Notes: generated by a model not told the origin, from the sequence alone. A DNA stretch of 64,000 bases from Nostoc sp. NMS9 (GCF_017114995.1 NZ_JABXKL010000099.1:1-64000); one strand, 5' to 3'; counted from the stretch's first letter, positions 1 through 9,539 are shown. Made by a program: numbers and translations.

Positions 1-87
1 TTTGCCACCCTTCAGATGTACGGAATTTGTTCAAAACTCAAATAGGAGTCCTATATAGAAATACCAACGTGATCGGGAGAATGCATT

Positions 88-436
88 TTGGTTGTAGATG
101 ATAAAACTGCCATTCAGGAAATTACTAAAACATCTCTAGAAAACTATAATTACACAGCAATTACTGCTGGTGATGGCATGGAAGCATTAGCAATTTACAC
201 CCAGCATCAAGAGAAAATTAGTGCGGCGATTATTGATATAATGATGTCCAAGATGGATAGAGCAACTACCATTCGCACATTGCAAAATATAAATCCGCTG
301 GATTATTGCTGTAAGTGGACTGGCAACAAGTGAACAAGTACCGCTCTATAAAACGGCTGAGTATACAGCCTTTTTACCTAAACCTTATACAACGCAAGAA
401 TTATTGAAAACCCTACATGCAGTTATTAGTCATTAA
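88..436 (+). pseudogene. Receiver-domain remnant of a hybrid histidine kinase (frameshifted)
   Basis: The reading frame starts like the C-terminal receiver of a hybrid kinase (ILVVDD acidic pocket, then an IIDIMM stretch where the phospho-acceptor Asp sits). It hits a stop at about 333. A shift of one frame near 300 restores the rest of the receiver: IIAVSGLATS, then FLPKPY with the conserved Lys-Pro, ending at 436. The frame is also open upstream only to a stop at 70-72, so the kinase part is missing. What remains is a receiver broken by a frameshift and cut off from its kinase. The end overlaps the convergent KTSC gene by a few bases. It is very unlikely to be functional. Confidence 0.75.
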
Positions 437-849
437 TCTGCATGATCTAGACGATCGCAGTCATATCTACCTTTAATCTCTTGATTGAAAAAGCTGCCAA
501 TTGAGTCAGAGGAATGTAAATCTTCCCAAGTATCCTCGTCTACGCCTAAGTACTGATAAACCGCTCCACTTTGAAACTCAACTTGCAAAATCTGTTCGTT
601 GCGATCATAGCCTACAGCCATAGCCATTGATGAGACAACTGGTAGCATGACAATTGGTTCTTCTTCAAAGGGTAATGCAGTCGTTTCGGCAATCGCCTCG
701 TTCAGTTCTTGCAATCCTTCATAAGCTTGTATTGGTGCCGGAATTTCCAAAAACTCTAGTTCGTTACCTCGGTCGAGCAACAACTGCAAATATCCATCAG
801 AGTGAGCGATCGCTACTAAACTGCTCAAGTCTACCTTAGATAGCTTCAT
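433..849 (-). CDS. KTSC domain protein
   Basis: Protein of 138 residues. The C-terminal half carries the KTSC pattern: a short beta strand with LQVEFQSGAVYQYLGV (about residues 88-103), then a helix and DSIGSFFNQEIKGRY (about 114-128), where KTSC domains have the S-x-G-x-FN-x-x-I motif. The N-terminal half is acidic and not recognised. KTSC domains occur alone or at the end of other proteins and their biochemical role is unsettled; nucleic-acid binding has been suggested. A good AGGAGA ribosome site lies a few bases before the ATG. It stands alone between a receiver remnant and an empty stretch. Confidence 0.8.
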   Translation of the reverse strand: MKLSKVDLSSLVAIAHSDGYLQLLLDRGNELEFLEIPAPIQAYEGLQELNEAIAETTALPFEEEPIVMLPVVSSMAMAVGYDRNEQILQVEFQSGAVYQYLGVDEDTWEDLHSSDSIGSFFNQEIKGRYDCDRLDHAD

Positions 850-1299
850 TTATTTTGTACTCTCCTATTAGCGTAGTCGGGAGTGGTAAAGTTTTATGCA
901 ATATCAAGTGCTTTTATAGTACATTTATACTAAATAATCACTTAAGTGTCAAGTTTTTTCTCCCAAGCGAGAATTTTAGGTGTGTAGAGACGCTTTAGCA
1001 AAGCAGCACCCAGTGTTTTTCTCTGACATCCGGGGAAATACCCATGATATCAAGTCCGGTTAATCGCTTATCGAAACAGAATTCAGGAGTCAGGAGCCAG
1101 AATACAGGAAAGGTATTTTGAACGAAAGAGCGGATAGCGTAACAAATTTATAATCTTGTGCATCAACGAAAATACGTCGTTTCAGGCTGTTATCAATTAT
1201 CCTTTGATAAACAGCGATCGCCTAAATAGTGTCGAAAAATCAAGGTTTAATGCCTGAAATCAATACTACATATTTGGGTTTTCATGTCAATGCGTAAGT
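850..1299. other. Intergenic stretch without recognisable genes
   Basis: About 450 bases upstream of the KTSC gene. I see scattered stops in all frames, one GCGATCGC site, and short low-complexity pieces such as the repeated gtcaggagtcaggagcc text typical of cyanobacterial spacers. The promoter of the KTSC gene probably lies in the first 100 bases. Nothing else could be supported. Confidence 0.5.
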
Positions 1300-2410
1300 C
1301 CTAATCTCCTTTGCTGACTAACCTGCAGAATGTGGGATAATCAGGAATAGTCCGTAACTCTTGATTTGATTGTTCAAGTTGCGATCGCAATTTTTCCGGC
1401 TCTATCTCTTCCTCACCAAGACTTCTCAAGATCACAGCCAGGGATTGCAGAGGCCCATTATGGATTGCTTCAAAAGAGTGCTTAAGAGTTAAACTGCACT
1501 GTTCGAGTAGCGCTCTTAAATCTCGGTCAAAAAAATGTCGTCAGTCCTGCACTGGTAAAAGCTAACAAGGTTGGTACTAAAGGAATCCACCAACCGAGAA
1601 TCAGTCCAACATAACAAATTCCGACGATTTCGATACTAGTTATACCAAGGCTCAACAATGTTTTTGCTGGAGATTGAAGGATTAAACCCAGAATGATGCC
1701 GACTAAACCCCAAGTTAAAATCCATAAATACTCCCAAATTTCTGACCATACTTTTAACAGTGGTTGTCTGTCTAAAACATGACTAATAATTTCACTCGTG
1801 GCATGAGCATGAACTTCTACACTATAAATCTATTGGTATTGAGAAGACTCGTCAACTCCTAAACCCGTGGTATAGAGTGTATTTTTAACTGCCGAGATGG
1901 TAAATCTATCTTTAACACTAGCAGCAGTCATGCCAATAATCACGATGCGATCGCGAATCCAATGAGGATCAATTTTATTATTAAGATATCCCTTAGAGAT
2001 ATGGTGCGGAAAGGTTGGGGATAAGAGCGACTCCCATGAGCAAACTCTATTCCTTGCTCGTGCAAATAAAATTGTGCTAAACGCAGAGATAAGGAGTATT
2101 TAAGTTCTCCGGTATAAGTTTTACTTGCGATTAAGCTACGTCGCAGCTTTCCATCTGGGTCTACTATTGTATCTGCAAAGCCGACTCGTTCGGGAGGTAA
2201 CTCAGGTGGTGGTTTAACATTAAAAGATTGCTTTGGATTTAATGCTACTTCAACTCCGATGAGATTTGGATTCTCTCTCCAGACAGGTGCAAGTTCTGCA
2301 TCAGCCGAATTACTTTTATCTCTAAAAAGGTCGAGACCGATGACTCTGGGTTTGTAGCTATTTAAGATGCTCAACATTTGGGCAATTTCTTTATCGGCTC
2401 CCCTTCTCCC
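1300..2410 (-). pseudogene. CHASE2-domain sensor histidine kinase remnant
   Basis: Reading leftward on the minus strand, 2410-1940 encodes an extracellular CHASE2 sensor domain (PRVIGLDLFRD, then NPNLIGVE, PPPELPPERVGFAD, VDPDGKLRRSL). Beyond a stop the homology resumes as DRIVIIGMTAASVKDRF and then transmembrane segments (WILTWGLVGIILGLIL and a second one) to about 1545. Further on, 1500-1300 encodes a phospho-acceptor helix with the pattern SFEAIHNGPLQSLAVILRSL, the H-box style seen in cyanobacterial CHASE2 kinases. Frameshifts and stops interrupt it several times and no ATPase domain follows. It is a decayed membrane sensor kinase. The pieces are in the right order, so decay is by point changes and deletions rather than shuffling. 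Confidence 0.7.
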
Positions 2411-2459
2411 ACACTTGGAAGAAAGGGTTGGGGGATGTAGCAAGATCCCGCAGGGTGGG

Positions 2460-2900
2460 CTAGTTTTACATTCGTGCAAGAAGTCTATTTCCTGCACTAA
2501 CGCAGATTTCCCAATACCAGCATAATCCAGATACCAACATCATTTCGACTTGGAATTTTGGGTTGCCACTTGGTTCCCTTTGTGAAGTCGTTTCTGAATT
2601 GTTTGGTAAAGCAAGACTATGTTTCCAGGGTTGATATCTTTATGAATGATATTGCCTGCATGAATTCTGCCCAGAATATTGCAAAGAGCGATCGCAATAC
2701 TTAGAACTGGGATAAGGGCATGGAACAGAACATATCTGGGCGCTTGTGCATCCATTGTTGTAGGGATATTTCCTCAAAAGCTTCTAAGAGAATCACCAGA
2801 GTGCGTTGATAATCCTGTTGGCTGTATACTTTGACATTCAATTGGCTCTATAGATAGAGAAATATCCTGAGCAAGGCTGGTATATTTAAAAGTTTTAGTA
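2460..2900 (-). pseudogene. Fragments of a large Ser/Thr kinase-AAA signalling protein
   Basis: Two disconnected pieces on the minus strand. One (2755-2600) has the kinase catalytic loop in the form IIHKDINPGNIVL, preceded near 2800 by a hinge-like RTLVILLEAFEEISLQQ piece in a different frame. The other (about 2530-2470) has a Walker A motif, YAGIGKSALVQEI. This order, kinase then P-loop, is that of the very large cyanobacterial proteins with Ser/Thr kinase, AAA, GAF and histidine kinase domains. Nearly everything between and after is gone. A short repeat (about 2400-2465) separates this relic from the CHASE2 relic, so two decayed sensor genes were fused or placed side by side. Not functional. 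Confidence 0.65.
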
Positions 2901-2959
2901 GTAACAATTTTTGAATAGGATTAAGAGATTAACCTGGTATTTTTACAAGCCTTGACAGT

Positions 2960-3388
2960 ATGTATATGGAATTTTTTAACAGGATTCCTTTGATGCCTTT
3001 AGTATTACTCTTATTGGCTTACATTCTTCTGGGATGGTATCTTGCTGCTAATCATATTATTTGGTTAGTAGGAGCTTTTGTTGTTGCTATGGTTATAGCT
3101 GTAGTACGAAAGAGTTTTTATTGGTTAGAGCGTTTAGTTGAGTTTGGCTCGAAAACTTTAGCTGTCATCTTGTTTTTAAGTATATCAATTACTTTAGTAG
3201 CAACTTGGTCGATATTATTAAGGCTCTTTATTATTCCATTAGCCACTACACTTTTAGCTGATTTGGAAATGCGCTTTTCTGGCTGCAATAAACTAGATTC
3301 GTTTTGGGTTATAACTGTCCTTGCTGTCTTGGGTTTGCTAGTAGGTGAAGTAATAGATATTTTACTTTTTCCCAGTAGCAGATACTAA
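2960..3388 (+). CDS. Small four-helix membrane protein, paralogue of the gene at 24636
   Basis: Protein of 142 residues, almost entirely hydrophobic, with about four membrane spans (around residues 9-27, 33-50, 65-100, 115-137). It resembles the 148-residue protein at 24636-25082 in length and layout: both begin with a short FNRIP/LKRVP-like start, an early LGW motif after the first helix, a basic loop near residue 55, and end with a Gly-rich last helix. The family is not one I can name and no catalytic residues stand out. A second methionine at codon 3 is an alternative start. It stands alone, with about 300 empty bases downstream. Confidence 0.6.
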   Translation: MYMEFFNRIPLMPLVLLLLAYILLGWYLAANHIIWLVGAFVVAMVIAVVRKSFYWLERLVEFGSKTLAVILFLSISITLVATWSILLRLFIIPLATTLLADLEMRFSGCNKLDSFWVITVLAVLGLLVGEVIDILLFPSSRY

Positions 3389-3686
3389 AGAATTAGGGAT
3401 AAAAAACTGATATATTATTTATTAATTAACAGCACACAGATGTGCATCCAAACTTAATCGAAACTATGGAGCGATCGCTGTCTGTAGTACAGCAGGGTGT
3501 AAATAAAGCATCCATTTTAAATCAATGAAAAGTTTGTGGTATAAAAATTACGCATAGCAGTACCAGCTTTTTAATCAAACAAGGCACGATTACCCCTTAT
3601 GAGTCAATCATTCTTTAGATGACTATAAATCTCACTAATTGTTTGACTGATGCAAATATCAAATAAAGGCAGCTTAAGGAGGAAAT

Positions 3687-4496
3687 ATGATAGGCTTAAA
3701 AGGAAAGAATGCTTTGATTACAGGTGCAACTTCAGGTATCGGTCAGGCGATCGCTATCAGACTCGCTAAAGAAGGGTGCAACATCGCCATCAATTACCGC
3801 TCATACCCTGAAGAGGCGGCAGACACGGAAGAGATGGCATTGCAAAAATCCTGCGGAAATATCGAAAATTGTGGTGTGAAGTCGCTGCTGGTTCAGGGAG
3901 ATGTCTCCCAAGAATCAGACATTGTTGAGATGGTCAACACCGTAGTAAAGGAATTTGGCAGTTTAGATATTCTAGTTAATAATGCTGGCATTCAAACAGA
4001 AAGTCCATCCCACGAAGTTACCACAGCAGACTTTGACCGGGTAATTGCAGTCAATCTTCGGGGTGCTTATCTCTGCGCCCGTGAAACTATTAAACACCTC
4101 CTGTCTGTTAATCGTCCGGGGGTGATTATTAATATTTCCAGCATTCACGAAATTATTGGGCGATTGCTATATATCAGTTATTCCATTAGCAAAGGCGGGA
4201 TGGAAAACCTAACCAAAACTTTAGCTTTGGAATATGCAAGCCTTGGTATTCGTGTCAATGCCATTGGCCCCGGAGCAACAATCACGCCAATGAATCAAGC
4301 TTGGATAGATGATCCTGAAAAAAAGGCAATCGTGGAAAGTCACATCCCAATGGGACGTGCTGGCTCCTCAGAGGAGATGGCAGCCGCAGTAGCTTTTTTA
4401 GCTTCGGATGAAGCCGCCTACATCACCGGACAAACGCTATTTGTAGATGGTGGATTGACTCTATATGCTGACTTCCGGGAATCTTGGTCAGCTTGA
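3687..4496 (+). CDS. SDR-family oxidoreductase, glucose 1-dehydrogenase type
   Basis: Protein of 269 residues with all marks of a classical short-chain dehydrogenase: the nucleotide-binding TGATSGIG near residue 13, NNAG near 98, and the catalytic Ser...Tyr-x-x-x-Lys (Ser in NISSIHE, then YSISKGG). The C-terminal part, with IRVNAIGPGA and ITGQTLFVDGG, resembles bacterial glucose 1-dehydrogenases, which oxidise beta-D-glucose to gluconolactone with NAD(P). The true substrate cannot be read from sequence. The start is fixed by a strong AAGGAGG site. The invertase gene follows 62 bases later on the same strand, which suggests a shared link to sugar use: invertase would release glucose that this enzyme could oxidise. 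That link is inference. Confidence 0.88.
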   Translation: MIGLKGKNALITGATSGIGQAIAIRLAKEGCNIAINYRSYPEEAADTEEMALQKSCGNIENCGVKSLLVQGDVSQESDIVEMVNTVVKEFGSLDILVNNAGIQTESPSHEVTTADFDRVIAVNLRGAYLCARETIKHLLSVNRPGVIINISSIHEIIGRLLYISYSISKGGMENLTKTLALEYASLGIRVNAIGPGATITPMNQAWIDDPEKKAIVESHIPMGRAGSSEEMAAAVAFLASDEAAYITGQTLFVDGGLTLYADFRESWSA

Positions 4497-4558
4497 GGTT
4501 AGGCTGGCGTACTTTCCACATTAAGCCGATACATACCTATTAGTGGAATTAAACGCCT

Positions 4559-5962
4559 ATGACTAGCGCGATCGATAAGAACAGTCAGATGGAAGCAGAA
4601 GCCTGGAAATTATTGGAAGAGTCTGTAATTTATTACCAAGGAAAACCCATTGGGACTCTAGCCGCCCACGATCTGGAGTCAGATGCACTCAATTATGACC
4701 AGTGCTTCCTCCGCGATTTTATCCCTTCTGCCTTGGTGTTTCTCATGCACGGCAAAGCAGAGATTGTGCGTAACTTCTTAGTAGAAACACTGAAATTACA
4801 AAGTCATGAAAAGCAAATAGACTGCTTTGAACCGGGAGCGGGATTAATGCCTGCCAGTTTCAAGGTTCATTCTAATGGGAATGAAGAATTTTTGGTCGCT
4901 GATTTTGGAGAGCAAGCGATCGCTCGTGTTCCCCCGATTGATTCTTGTATGTGGTGGATTCTCTTGCTACGAGCTTATGAAAAAGCTACAGGCGATTTGT
5001 CACTAGCGCGTCAGCCAGATTTTCAAGCCGGAATCAAACTAATTTTGGATCTTTGCTTAGTACATCGGTTTTCCATGTACCCAACAATGTTAGTTCCCGA
5101 TGGCGCGTTTATGATTGACCGTCGCATGGGAGTTTACGAACATCCTTTAGAAATTCAGGTGTTATTCTACGCCTCTTTGAGGGCTGCTGGTGAATTGCTT
5201 TTACCAGATGGGGATGGCGATACTTACCTCGGCAAAGTCAATAGGCGATTGGGATCTTTGAAATATCATATCCGCAACTATTATTGGCTAGACCTGAAGC
5301 GATTGGGGGAAATCTATCGTTACAAAGATAACGAATTTGGTAAAGAAATTGTTAATAAATTCAACATCAACTCAGAATCAATTCCTAGTTGGTTGACTGA
5401 GTGGTTGCCCGAAACTGGAGGATATTTAGCGGGAAATCTGGGGCCGGGACGCATAGATTTTCGCTTTTTTGCTTTGGGAAATCTGATGGCAATCTTAACT
5501 TCTTTAGCCAGCGAAAAAGAATCTCAAAGCATTATGAATTTATTCGCCCAACGTTGGCAAGACTTGATCGGCTATATGCCTGTTAAAATTTGCTTTCCCG
5601 CTTTGGAAGGTTTAGAGTGGAGAATTGTTACAGGATGTGACTCTAAGAACAGGGCTTGGTCTTATCACAACGGCGGTAACTGGCCCGTTTTACTGTGGTT
5701 ATTTACCGCTGCGGCACTGAAAGCAGATCGAACAGAACTTGCTCAAGCAGCGATCGCTATTGCCGAAAGGCGTTTATTTAGAGATAAATTCCCAGAATAC
5801 TATGATGGCAACAATGGTCGTTTAATTGGCAAAGAAGCCCGAATTTATCAAACTTGGAGCATTGCCGGATTGCTAGCTGCTAAAAAGCTTGTGGAAAATC
5901 CAGAGTACTTGGAATTAATCAGTTTTGCAGAGGGTATTGAAGGCCCAGGCTGTAGCCTGTAG
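4559..5962 (+). CDS. Alkaline/neutral invertase (GH100)
   Basis: Protein of 467 residues matching the cytosolic alkaline/neutral invertases of glycoside hydrolase family 100, which split sucrose into glucose and fructose. Visible family signatures are NYDQCFLRDFIPSA near the N-terminus, with the probable catalytic Asp, the DSCMWWILLLRAY stretch, HPLEIQVLFYASLRAA, and WSYHNGGNWPVLLW near residue 380. There is no signal peptide, so it acts in the cytosol. Length fits the cyanobacterial enzymes. Nostoc species carry two such genes (InvA and InvB) and I cannot say which this is. A sucrose-phosphate phosphatase gene lies at 45880, so both synthesis and breakdown of sucrose are represented in the window. 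Confidence 0.92.
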   Translation: MTSAIDKNSQMEAEAWKLLEESVIYYQGKPIGTLAAHDLESDALNYDQCFLRDFIPSALVFLMHGKAEIVRNFLVETLKLQSHEKQIDCFEPGAGLMPASFKVHSNGNEEFLVADFGEQAIARVPPIDSCMWWILLLRAYEKATGDLSLARQPDFQAGIKLILDLCLVHRFSMYPTMLVPDGAFMIDRRMGVYEHPLEIQVLFYASLRAAGELLLPDGDGDTYLGKVNRRLGSLKYHIRNYYWLDLKRLGEIYRYKDNEFGKEIVNKFNINSESIPSWLTEWLPETGGYLAGNLGPGRIDFRFFALGNLMAILTSLASEKESQSIMNLFAQRWQDLIGYMPVKICFPALEGLEWRIVTGCDSKNRAWSYHNGGNWPVLLWLFTAAALKADRTELAQAAIAIAERRLFRDKFPEYYDGNNGRLIGKEARIYQTWSIAGLLAAKKLVENPEYLELISFAEGIEGPGCSL

Positions 5963-6564
5963 GTAGTGAATCAATACGGTTCGCTTAAGGTTTTTTGATG
6001 AAAATTCTAGATCACAAAGACGCGATAAATCGCCGTCAAGACGAAAGACTGATTATTATAGAGGTGGTGATTCATCACGTCTCTTGCCTTAACCAAACAG
6101 TATTGGGTAGTGAATACCTCGCAAGGTTTTACCCCAAAGATGATTTAGTGGTGTAATTATACAGGGTGTTCTGCTAACTAGTACAGTGGGCGCGTAAATC
6201 CAGCTACCATCTCAATTCAGCAGACAATAGGCAGACAAGTTGTTCTGAGCAACTGGTTAAAGGTACACAAACTTCCGGCTGTACTAGCTATACTGACATA
6301 ACATTGCAAGCGGGCAAACTTTTGATAAGTATATTTTAGTAAATAGTGTATTTGTACCACAAAAATCCTGATTAAAAGGTTCCAGCGATCGCCCAGTCTG
6401 CTTCTGCATGAGAGGTTACGCCAACGAGTGACCCTGCCTCTGAATCCCCTTCTCAAATACCCGATAACTGATACACTATATTGTAAGAGGTATCTGAAGT
6501 GTCATACTTAGTAATATCATCAGATAGTCTTTGCATAATTAGCACGTTTTAACGTGTATTAACC
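5963..6564. other. Intergenic stretch without recognisable genes
   Basis: About 600 bases. It holds two partial copies of a gtagtgaat...ggtttt text (near 5964 and 6107) and one GCGATCGC-type site near 6385. Reading frames here are short and unsupported. The sequence before 6565 is AT-rich and probably contains the promoter of the next gene. Confidence 0.45.
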
Positions 6565-6867
6565 ATGAAAATTACTTCAGATTTAATTCCAGAATTTGAA
6601 AAACTATTCAGACAAAAATTACAACTAAATAATTGTAAACTTAGAAAGAAAAGACAAGAGAATAATTATGAAATTATTACTCCAGCTAAAGACATCTTTT
6701 TAATGTATTGGTCTGAGTTTCCAGAAGTTAACTTAATATATCAGGCTGTAGGGGTACGCACTCAGCAGACTAGTGTTTATGAACGAGCTATCCGCTCCCA
6801 CATTAGTTCTAGTTTGAGTAGTATTCAGGAGAATCCTCACTCTGAATCACCATTATTGGTGAAATAG
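6565..6867 (+). CDS. Hypothetical protein, 100 residues
   Basis: Small basic protein that begins MKITSDLIPEFEKLF. The first half is Lys/Arg-rich (KLRKKRQENNYEIITPAKD), the middle is aromatic (MYWSEFPEVNLIYQAVGVRTQ), and the tail is Ser-rich. There is no signal peptide or membrane span. I do not recognise the family. It is followed by a hairpin and then a coiled-coil protein on the same strand, so the two may form a small unit. The coding look (full-length frame, sensible composition) is moderate. Confidence 0.5.
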   Translation: MKITSDLIPEFEKLFRQKLQLNNCKLRKKRQENNYEIITPAKDIFLMYWSEFPEVNLIYQAVGVRTQQTSVYERAIRSHISSSLSSIQENPHSESPLLVK

Positions 6868-6902
6868 TTGACACTCAGATAACACAGACAATATTTACTA
6901 AG

Positions 6903-6935
6903 CTCTCGCCAGTTTTGTTATATAACTGACGAGAG
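6903..6935 (+). other. Stem-loop between two small genes
   Basis: CTCTCG-c-CAGTT pairs with AACTG-a-CGAGAG around a loop of nine bases, one internal mismatch. It is not followed by a T-run, so it is a poor intrinsic terminator. It may be an mRNA processing or attenuation structure ahead of the gene at 6971. Confidence 0.4.
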
Positions 6936-6970
6936 TTGATCACCGAAAATGTGTTGATCGAGAGATAAAA

Positions 6971-7438
6971 ATGCAATCCGAAAAAAATCAAGATCAGCTA
7001 GATTATAAAACCTTGTTAGCCAATGCAAAGCAAGCCTTAAAAGCTGAATATCAAAAATCAGCCGCTTTAGCATCCCAACTGAAAGCCATCAAAACTCAGT
7101 TAGAACAAGTTCAGGCTGAAAACAAAACTCTGAGAGAAAGTGCCTATGAAGATGTAGTTAAGCACTTTGAGGCGCGTACTCAAGCAGCAGAAGCACTGGC
7201 ACTGAAAACAGAAGTACGCCAAAAATTCCTTGAAGCCAATGGTTGTAAGGATGATGAGAGCTTCGATGCTCTATGGGATAGCATTAAAAATAAGATTCAG
7301 ATCCAAGACAGTGAGGTGAGAATCGTTACTCAAAATGGCACTCCTAAGTTCACCTTAACAGGTAGCATGATGACTTTGAGGGATTTTATTCAATCCCTCA
7401 AGCAAGATCCAATCTCTGGAAAATTTTTCTTGAGCTAG
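6971..7438 (+). CDS. Hypothetical coiled-coil protein
   Basis: Protein of 155 residues. Residues 15-60 form a strong coiled coil (AKQALKAEYQKSAALASQLK and LEQVQAENKTL heptads). The middle is helical, and the C-terminal 50 residues form a short compact region ending GKFFLS. The layout, a coiled coil followed by a small globular tail, resembles scaffold-type proteins, but no family is recognised. There is no signal peptide. The start ATG follows a purine-rich agagataaaa leader. It may be co-transcribed with the gene at 6565 across the hairpin. Confidence 0.6.
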   Translation: MQSEKNQDQLDYKTLLANAKQALKAEYQKSAALASQLKAIKTQLEQVQAENKTLRESAYEDVVKHFEARTQAAEALALKTEVRQKFLEANGCKDDESFDALWDSIKNKIQIQDSEVRIVTQNGTPKFTLTGSMMTLRDFIQSLKQDPISGKFFLS

Positions 7439-7642
7439 AGAGCCAAATTAATGAAAGCCTCTCGCTAAAAGCGAACTAACGATTGTAGTCAAAAGTTATT
7501 TATCTTCGTCTCCTGGCGTTCGCTCTGACTTTGTTGGGCATTCCACTCCAAAGCGATTCACTCCAACATTTCAGATTGCGTACAGTTATTAACATTGGCG
7601 TATATTTTAATCAGCCAATTCCAATTCTAGAGAGATTTAATT

Positions 7643-8311
7643 ATGATACAAGATGATGAAATACTTGACATTGTAGATGAAAATGATTGCGTAATTGGGC
7701 AGAAGAAACGTTCGGAAATATATCGTCAAAGACTATGCAATTTTAGAGTTGTGAATGTTTTTGTTGTTAGCACACAAAAGTATCTTTCCCCTTTGTCTTG
7801 ATGTCAGTATGGGGGGTCAACCCCTGCGGGGAATTCAAAATTCAAAATTCAAAATTGAAGACCCCACGGATAAATCCGGGGGCTTGAATTAATGTTGCTT
7901 TGCATTTTTTCTTTTCCATAAATAAATTCAGGGGCTTGTATCCTTTTTTTGTTTGGTCATGTTGAAACCGGAGAAACCTATGAAGATGCTCTACAACGTG
8001 AACTTAAAGAAGAGTTGAACTTAGAGTTAAACATACTTCATTTTCGACTTTTGGGATATTTAACACCAAATCAGTATCAAGTATCTGCTTTTATGAAGGT
8101 TTATGAAATCAAATTAAATTGTAGTCCAGAGTACAATAAAAATGATTTTATTGAAAGTTTTTGGTTATCCCCTGATGATTTAATAAAATGGTTGTATGAC
8201 GGTGAGGCTGCAAAAAGTGACTTGCTCAAACTTGTGCAAATATTTTCTAAAAATTTGTCGAGTTCTTCGTTTGATATTTCAGAGATGTCTATAGTTTCAT
8301 ATTCATATTAA
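7643..8311 (+). pseudogene. Nudix hydrolase, broken by a small deletion and an insertion
   Basis: The N-terminal part (7643-7780) encodes the start of a Nudix protein (EILDIVDENDCVIGQKKRSEI...VVNVFVVSTQK). The Nudix box itself is intact in the downstream piece: GHVETGE, seven residues, then RELKEEL, coordinating the metal. Between them about 40 bases seem lost, because IFPLCLDVSMGG follows STQK in another frame. Then about 135 foreign bases (roughly 7817-7950) sit inside the Gly-Gly-His. The insertion contains tandem ttcaaaa units and a ccccACGGATaaATCCGggg hairpin like those near IS200/IS605 ends. From 7949 a frame of 120 residues stays open but lacks the N-terminal half of the fold. Loss of function is likely. 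Confidence 0.75.
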
Positions 8312-8331
8312 TTATAAATATCACGATCCAG

Positions 8332-8973
8332 ATGACACCACAAGACGCACGAAAATACGCACCAGCAACCGAGCGTAACCGCGAAGCAATTCTAGAAGTA
8401 CTTTTACAAGTGTTGCCGGAGAGCGGCACTCTTTTAGAAATAGCAAGTGGTACTGGTGAACACGCAGTCTTTTTTGCATCCAGGCTCAAAGATTATCTGT
8501 GGCTCCCAACCGATGTAAATCCACAATCAAGAGCCAGCATTATTTCATGGACTGAACACAATGTATGTGATAACGTTTATGCACCGCTTGAGCTAGATGT
8601 AAGAGAACCAGTTTGGGTTGTGGAAAATAGTGGATTTGATTGGCTGAATACGAAGCCAATTGTCGCCATTGTCAACATCAACATGATTCACATTTCACCT
8701 TGGTCAGCCTGTATAGGGTTAATGGCAGGGGCAGGTCGTATCCTAAAAGCAGCAGGTATCCTCTATTTGTATGGCCCCTTCAAACAAGATGGAGAAAATA
8801 CATCTGGGAGTAATGCAGCTTTTGACGAATATTTACGCACTGAAAACCCAGAGTGGGGTGTGCGTAACTTGGATGATGTCATAGCAGTAGCTAGGGCACA
8901 AAATCTGATCTTGCAACAGATTTACCAAATGCCAGCTAATAATCTTTCAGTAGTGTTTCGACGTTCACTCTAG
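8332..8973 (+). CDS. DUF938 family, SAM-dependent methyltransferase-like protein
   Basis: Protein of 213 residues. It begins RKYAPATERNREAILEVL, the hallmark of DUF938, followed by a glycine-rich motif I for S-adenosylmethionine binding (LLEIASGTGEHAVFFA, residues about 37-52) and a motif with DVNPQSRASI. The family fold is a class I methyltransferase; the substrate is not known. No signal peptide. The start ATG lies 20 bases after the broken Nudix gene, so the two were probably once one transcript. Length is normal for the family. Confidence 0.85.
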   Translation: MTPQDARKYAPATERNREAILEVLLQVLPESGTLLEIASGTGEHAVFFASRLKDYLWLPTDVNPQSRASIISWTEHNVCDNVYAPLELDVREPVWVVENSGFDWLNTKPIVAIVNINMIHISPWSACIGLMAGAGRILKAAGILYLYGPFKQDGENTSGSNAAFDEYLRTENPEWGVRNLDDVIAVARAQNLILQQIYQMPANNLSVVFRRSL

Positions 8974-9133
8974 CACTAAGTTTTCCATAAATTAAAAGAC
9001 AGTAATTTTAGCGTCTCCTATCATTTATTGAGAGTTATAGCGCTTCTCATTTGCGTGAGGTACACCCTACACCCCTCGTATAATGCTGTACCGCATCTGA
9101 ATGGGAACGGCTATATGTTAAATAAATTAGTTT

Positions 9134-9349
9134 TTACAGATTTGCCAAAACACCAACAATACCGTGTCCTGTGAATACTTCTAATGCTATCAGAGAGACA
9201 AAACCAATCATTGCTAAACGACCGTTAAGCATTTCTGCATAGGGAGTGAAACCAGTGCGATCGCCTTGCTTATCTATATAAACTTTTGGCTCGATCGCAA
9301 AGTTGTTCAGTTTGCCTTGGTCGTCAATTATAGCAGTGCTTGTACGCAT
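9134..9349 (-). CDS. High-light-inducible protein (Hlip/Scp family)
   Basis: Protein of 71 residues with a single membrane helix carrying the chlorophyll-binding motif AEMLNGRLAMIGF (about residues 38-50), typical of one-helix light-harvesting-like proteins. A soluble N-terminus of about 30 residues precedes it. These proteins bind chlorophyll and carotenoid in thylakoids, protect photosystem II assembly intermediates and dissipate excess light. They are normally induced by high light. The upstream region (9350-9480) is AT-rich and probably contains its promoter. It is a monocistronic gene. Confidence 0.92.
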   Translation of the reverse strand: MRTSTAIIDDQGKLNNFAIEPKVYIDKQGDRTGFTPYAEMLNGRLAMIGFVSLIALEVFTGHGIVGVLANL

Positions 9350-9539
9350 GGATTTTTCCCTGTATTCTGTTTATGTAAACAACTGTAACAAATTTATTAA
9401 TATTTGTAAAGTATTTTAATCTAATCGAGTAGTAGTCCAAGCCAGAGAAAAGATATGATGATGAATCGAGTTCAAAGCCATGTCTCAGCAACAGGCTCTG
9501 CTCCTTGTTCGTAAGCACTTTCAATCACGGTAGTTTCTC

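Noticed and set aside
6217..6456. Minus-strand frame in the spacer after the invertase
   Set aside because: Arg- and Cys-rich composition from repeat-like DNA, no start support and no homology recognised.
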